Shown here: piece by piece, positions 4,363-5,526 of the stretch
Position numbering within the stretch: position 1 is the stretch's first letter
How the letters are laid out: every line of letters starts with the position of its first letter
DNA from: JAFGCR01 sp964538225
Lineage (GTDB): Bacteria > Patescibacteriota > Gracilibacteria > UM-FILTER-43-11
Assembly (NCBI GenBank): GCA_964538225.1
Contig: CAZIDW010000077.1
Location: 1-5,526, forward strand
DNA: 5,526 nt
Reading direction: 5' to 3'
The notes under the pieces: model-generated
Database searches by the model: none
What the model saw: only the letters and a program-made list of their open reading frames with translations
What the model was told of the DNA's origin: nothing
Program-made: the position numbers and the translations under genes

Positions 4363-5418
4363 TTATTCAGAATCTTCCTCTTTTTCTTTCAGTAAGTCGA
4401 TTTTATTCTCATCACTGCTTTCTATAAATTGATAAACAGTGTTTTCAATTCTTTTCCAGAGTGATTGAGTTTTTTTGTCGAATTGTTTTAATTCGTCTTC
4501 ATCAATTATATCTTTTTTTAAATAATCCCGCATTAATGTAAATGTATTGAATGCCATTAGTTTAGCTTCGCGTGGATGATATTGTGTTTTATCTGGGTCA
4601 GCGCCTTCCCACCCCATGTATTCCATTATATTTCTGAATACATGCTCGGAAGGGGACATAGTATGAGCGTATGTGTCTTGAAATGTATGAAGAGCTTTTC
4701 CAAACCCTGTTAATTCCTGTCTATCTATCGCCATTGTTACTTTTTCTAGAGCTTCTCCATAGGGTAGGAAATGATATTCTTCAGTTATTCCACTAATATA
4801 GTTAGTCATATTTAGTCCAGGCTCTGTGCGGGGATTGGTATCGACCATTTGATCATAAAGTCCAATCGTAAGAGCGTCAGTAGGGCTAAAGCCAGCTCCC
4901 TCAGCTAAATACATTGTTAAATTTAGATGTACATCTGAACCCCATTTTCCATTTAAATCCACATACCTCAGCGGATTATTCAGCACATAGGAATATCCGT
5001 TTAGGGCCTGCGGGTTCGCCAGAACGGAATTAAGGGATTTTTCACTTTCATCTAAAACTAAAGGATCAAGGCTTACAAACCGCCCGATGTCCGGATCATA
5101 ATACCTGGCCCCATAATAATATAAACCCGTTTCCTCATCCAGCTCTTTGCCGGTAAAGCCATACGCCTCATCCGGATTGCCGTTTGGCCGCACCGCTATC
5201 CGTTCATTGCCGTACGGCAGATAATCCCGTCGTTCCACCACATTCCCTTCTTCATCCAAAATCGCGTCCACCCCGCCCAAATGGTCGTGCAGGTAGTAGT
5301 AGACTTTCTCCTCTGGATCCACGCCTTTGGCGCTGGCAAGGGGTATGGCTAAAGACAGGCTGTTTAAGGAAAGGGCAAGGGCAACAGACAGTGAAATAAT
5401 TCTTCTGACAGTTTGCAT
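4363..5418 (-). CDS. Secreted mini-Rhs protein with Zn-phospholipase-C-like C-terminal toxin domain
   Basis: This 351-residue protein starts with a signal peptide: basic MQTVRR, a hydrophobic core, and an ASA cleavage site after residue 30. Residues 38-159 are the end of an Rhs core: YYYLHDHLGG, DYLPYG (65-70), FTGKELDEETGLYYYGARYYD (88-108), IGRFVSLDPL, GYSYVLNNPLRYVDLNG (141-157). Long YD repeats are absent; typical Rhs proteins exceed 1000 residues. The usual DPxG at the core end is DLNG. Residues 159-300 look like a Zn-dependent phospholipase C/P1-nuclease fold: W159, H164, VDTNP (D193), GKALHTFQDTYAHT with H244, D248 and H252, then H259 and H281 as possible ligands. The acidic tail (DLLKEKEEDSE) is unassigned. 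A phospholipase effector is my best reading; a nuclease is possible. An in-frame TAA lies 12 bases before ATG 5418, so this start is firm. Confidence 0.85.
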   Translation of the reverse strand: MQTVRRIISLSVALALSLNSLSLAIPLASAKGVDPEEKVYYYLHDHLGGVDAILDEEGNVVERRDYLPYGNERIAVRPNGNPDEAYGFTGKELDEETGLYYYGARYYDPDIGRFVSLDPLVLDESEKSLNSVLANPQALNGYSYVLNNPLRYVDLNGKWGSDVHLNLTMYLAEGAGFSPTDALTIGLYDQMVDTNPRTEPGLNMTNYISGITEEYHFLPYGEALEKVTMAIDRQELTGFGKALHTFQDTYAHTMSPSEHVFRNIMEYMGWEGADPDKTQYHPREAKLMAFNTFTLMRDYLKKDIIDEDELKQFDKKTQSLWKRIENTVYQFIESSDENKIDLLKEKEEDSE

Positions 5419-5472
5419 AAGACCGCGATATTAATCATTAATACCGGGCGGGCAATCGAGGTTATTTAAATT

Positions 5473-5504
5473 ACACTAGTGTCCAATAAAACTTTCTTTG
5501 GACA
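5473..5504. promoter_or_regulatory. Two adjacent dyads upstream of the rhs gene
   Basis: ACACTAGTGT (5473-5482) is a perfect 10-bp palindrome. Overlapping its end, TGTCCAA (5480-5486) and TTGGACA (5498-5504) form 7-bp inverted arms around 11 bases. They lie 55-87 bp upstream of the rhs start and could be an operator. Alternatively, they may mark the terminus of a mobile element extending past the window edge. I see no convincing promoter for rhs in 5419-5526. Confidence 0.35.
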
Positions 5505-5526
5505 GCAGGAAAAAAGCTTACTGATA

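Overview
The window looks like a chromosomal segment of an uncultivated, Gram-negative-like or candidate-phylum bacterium. Patescibacteria (CPR) or a similar lineage is my best guess, but nothing here proves it. The hints are a free-standing 23S-IVP/four-helix-bundle gene, a very small Rhs protein, CCCCCT-type palindromic repeats, and no clear Shine-Dalgarno sequence before any gene. The standard bacterial code reads well throughout.

Plus-strand block (about 168-3231). A promoter (TTGAAA-17 bp-TAAAAT with an extended TG) precedes three genes that form a partner-switching signalling module. They are an RsbW-like ATP-binding kinase domain fused through a Pro/Ala-rich linker to a STAS domain, a separate STAS protein (RsbV-like antagonist), and a two-TM, HAMP-linked SpoIIE/RsbU-type PP2C phosphatase. 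By family logic, the membrane phosphatase dephosphorylates the STAS proteins and the kinase rephosphorylates them; the final output partner is not in the window. Between the STAS gene and the phosphatase sits an AT-richer insert (1579-2040). It carries one four-helix-bundle (S23/IVP) gene and is bounded by near-perfect 28-bp inverted repeats built of heptamers (27 of 28 bases). It looks like a small mobile or intervening-sequence-like unit.

Repeat-rich divider (3229-3526, plus the left edge 1-66). Palindromic REP-like units with nested hairpins occur at the left edge, where one also forms an intrinsic terminator, and as an inverted pair overlapping the phosphatase stop codon. The two forward units differ only in loops or by compensatory base-pair changes. 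A 28-nt direct repeat and a TTTGAGA heptamer array follow.

Minus-strand block (5418 down to 3527). A secreted mini-Rhs protein has a signal peptide, about 120 residues of Rhs core and a C-terminal domain with an HxxxDxxxH motif like Zn-dependent phospholipase C. Fifteen bases downstream is a polytopic membrane protein, a candidate immunity protein. That gene ends at an A-AAA-AAC slippery heptamer that would join it by a -1 shift to the next membrane ORF. The core part of rhs has a higher GC content than the toxin and immunity parts, as expected for modular toxin exchange.
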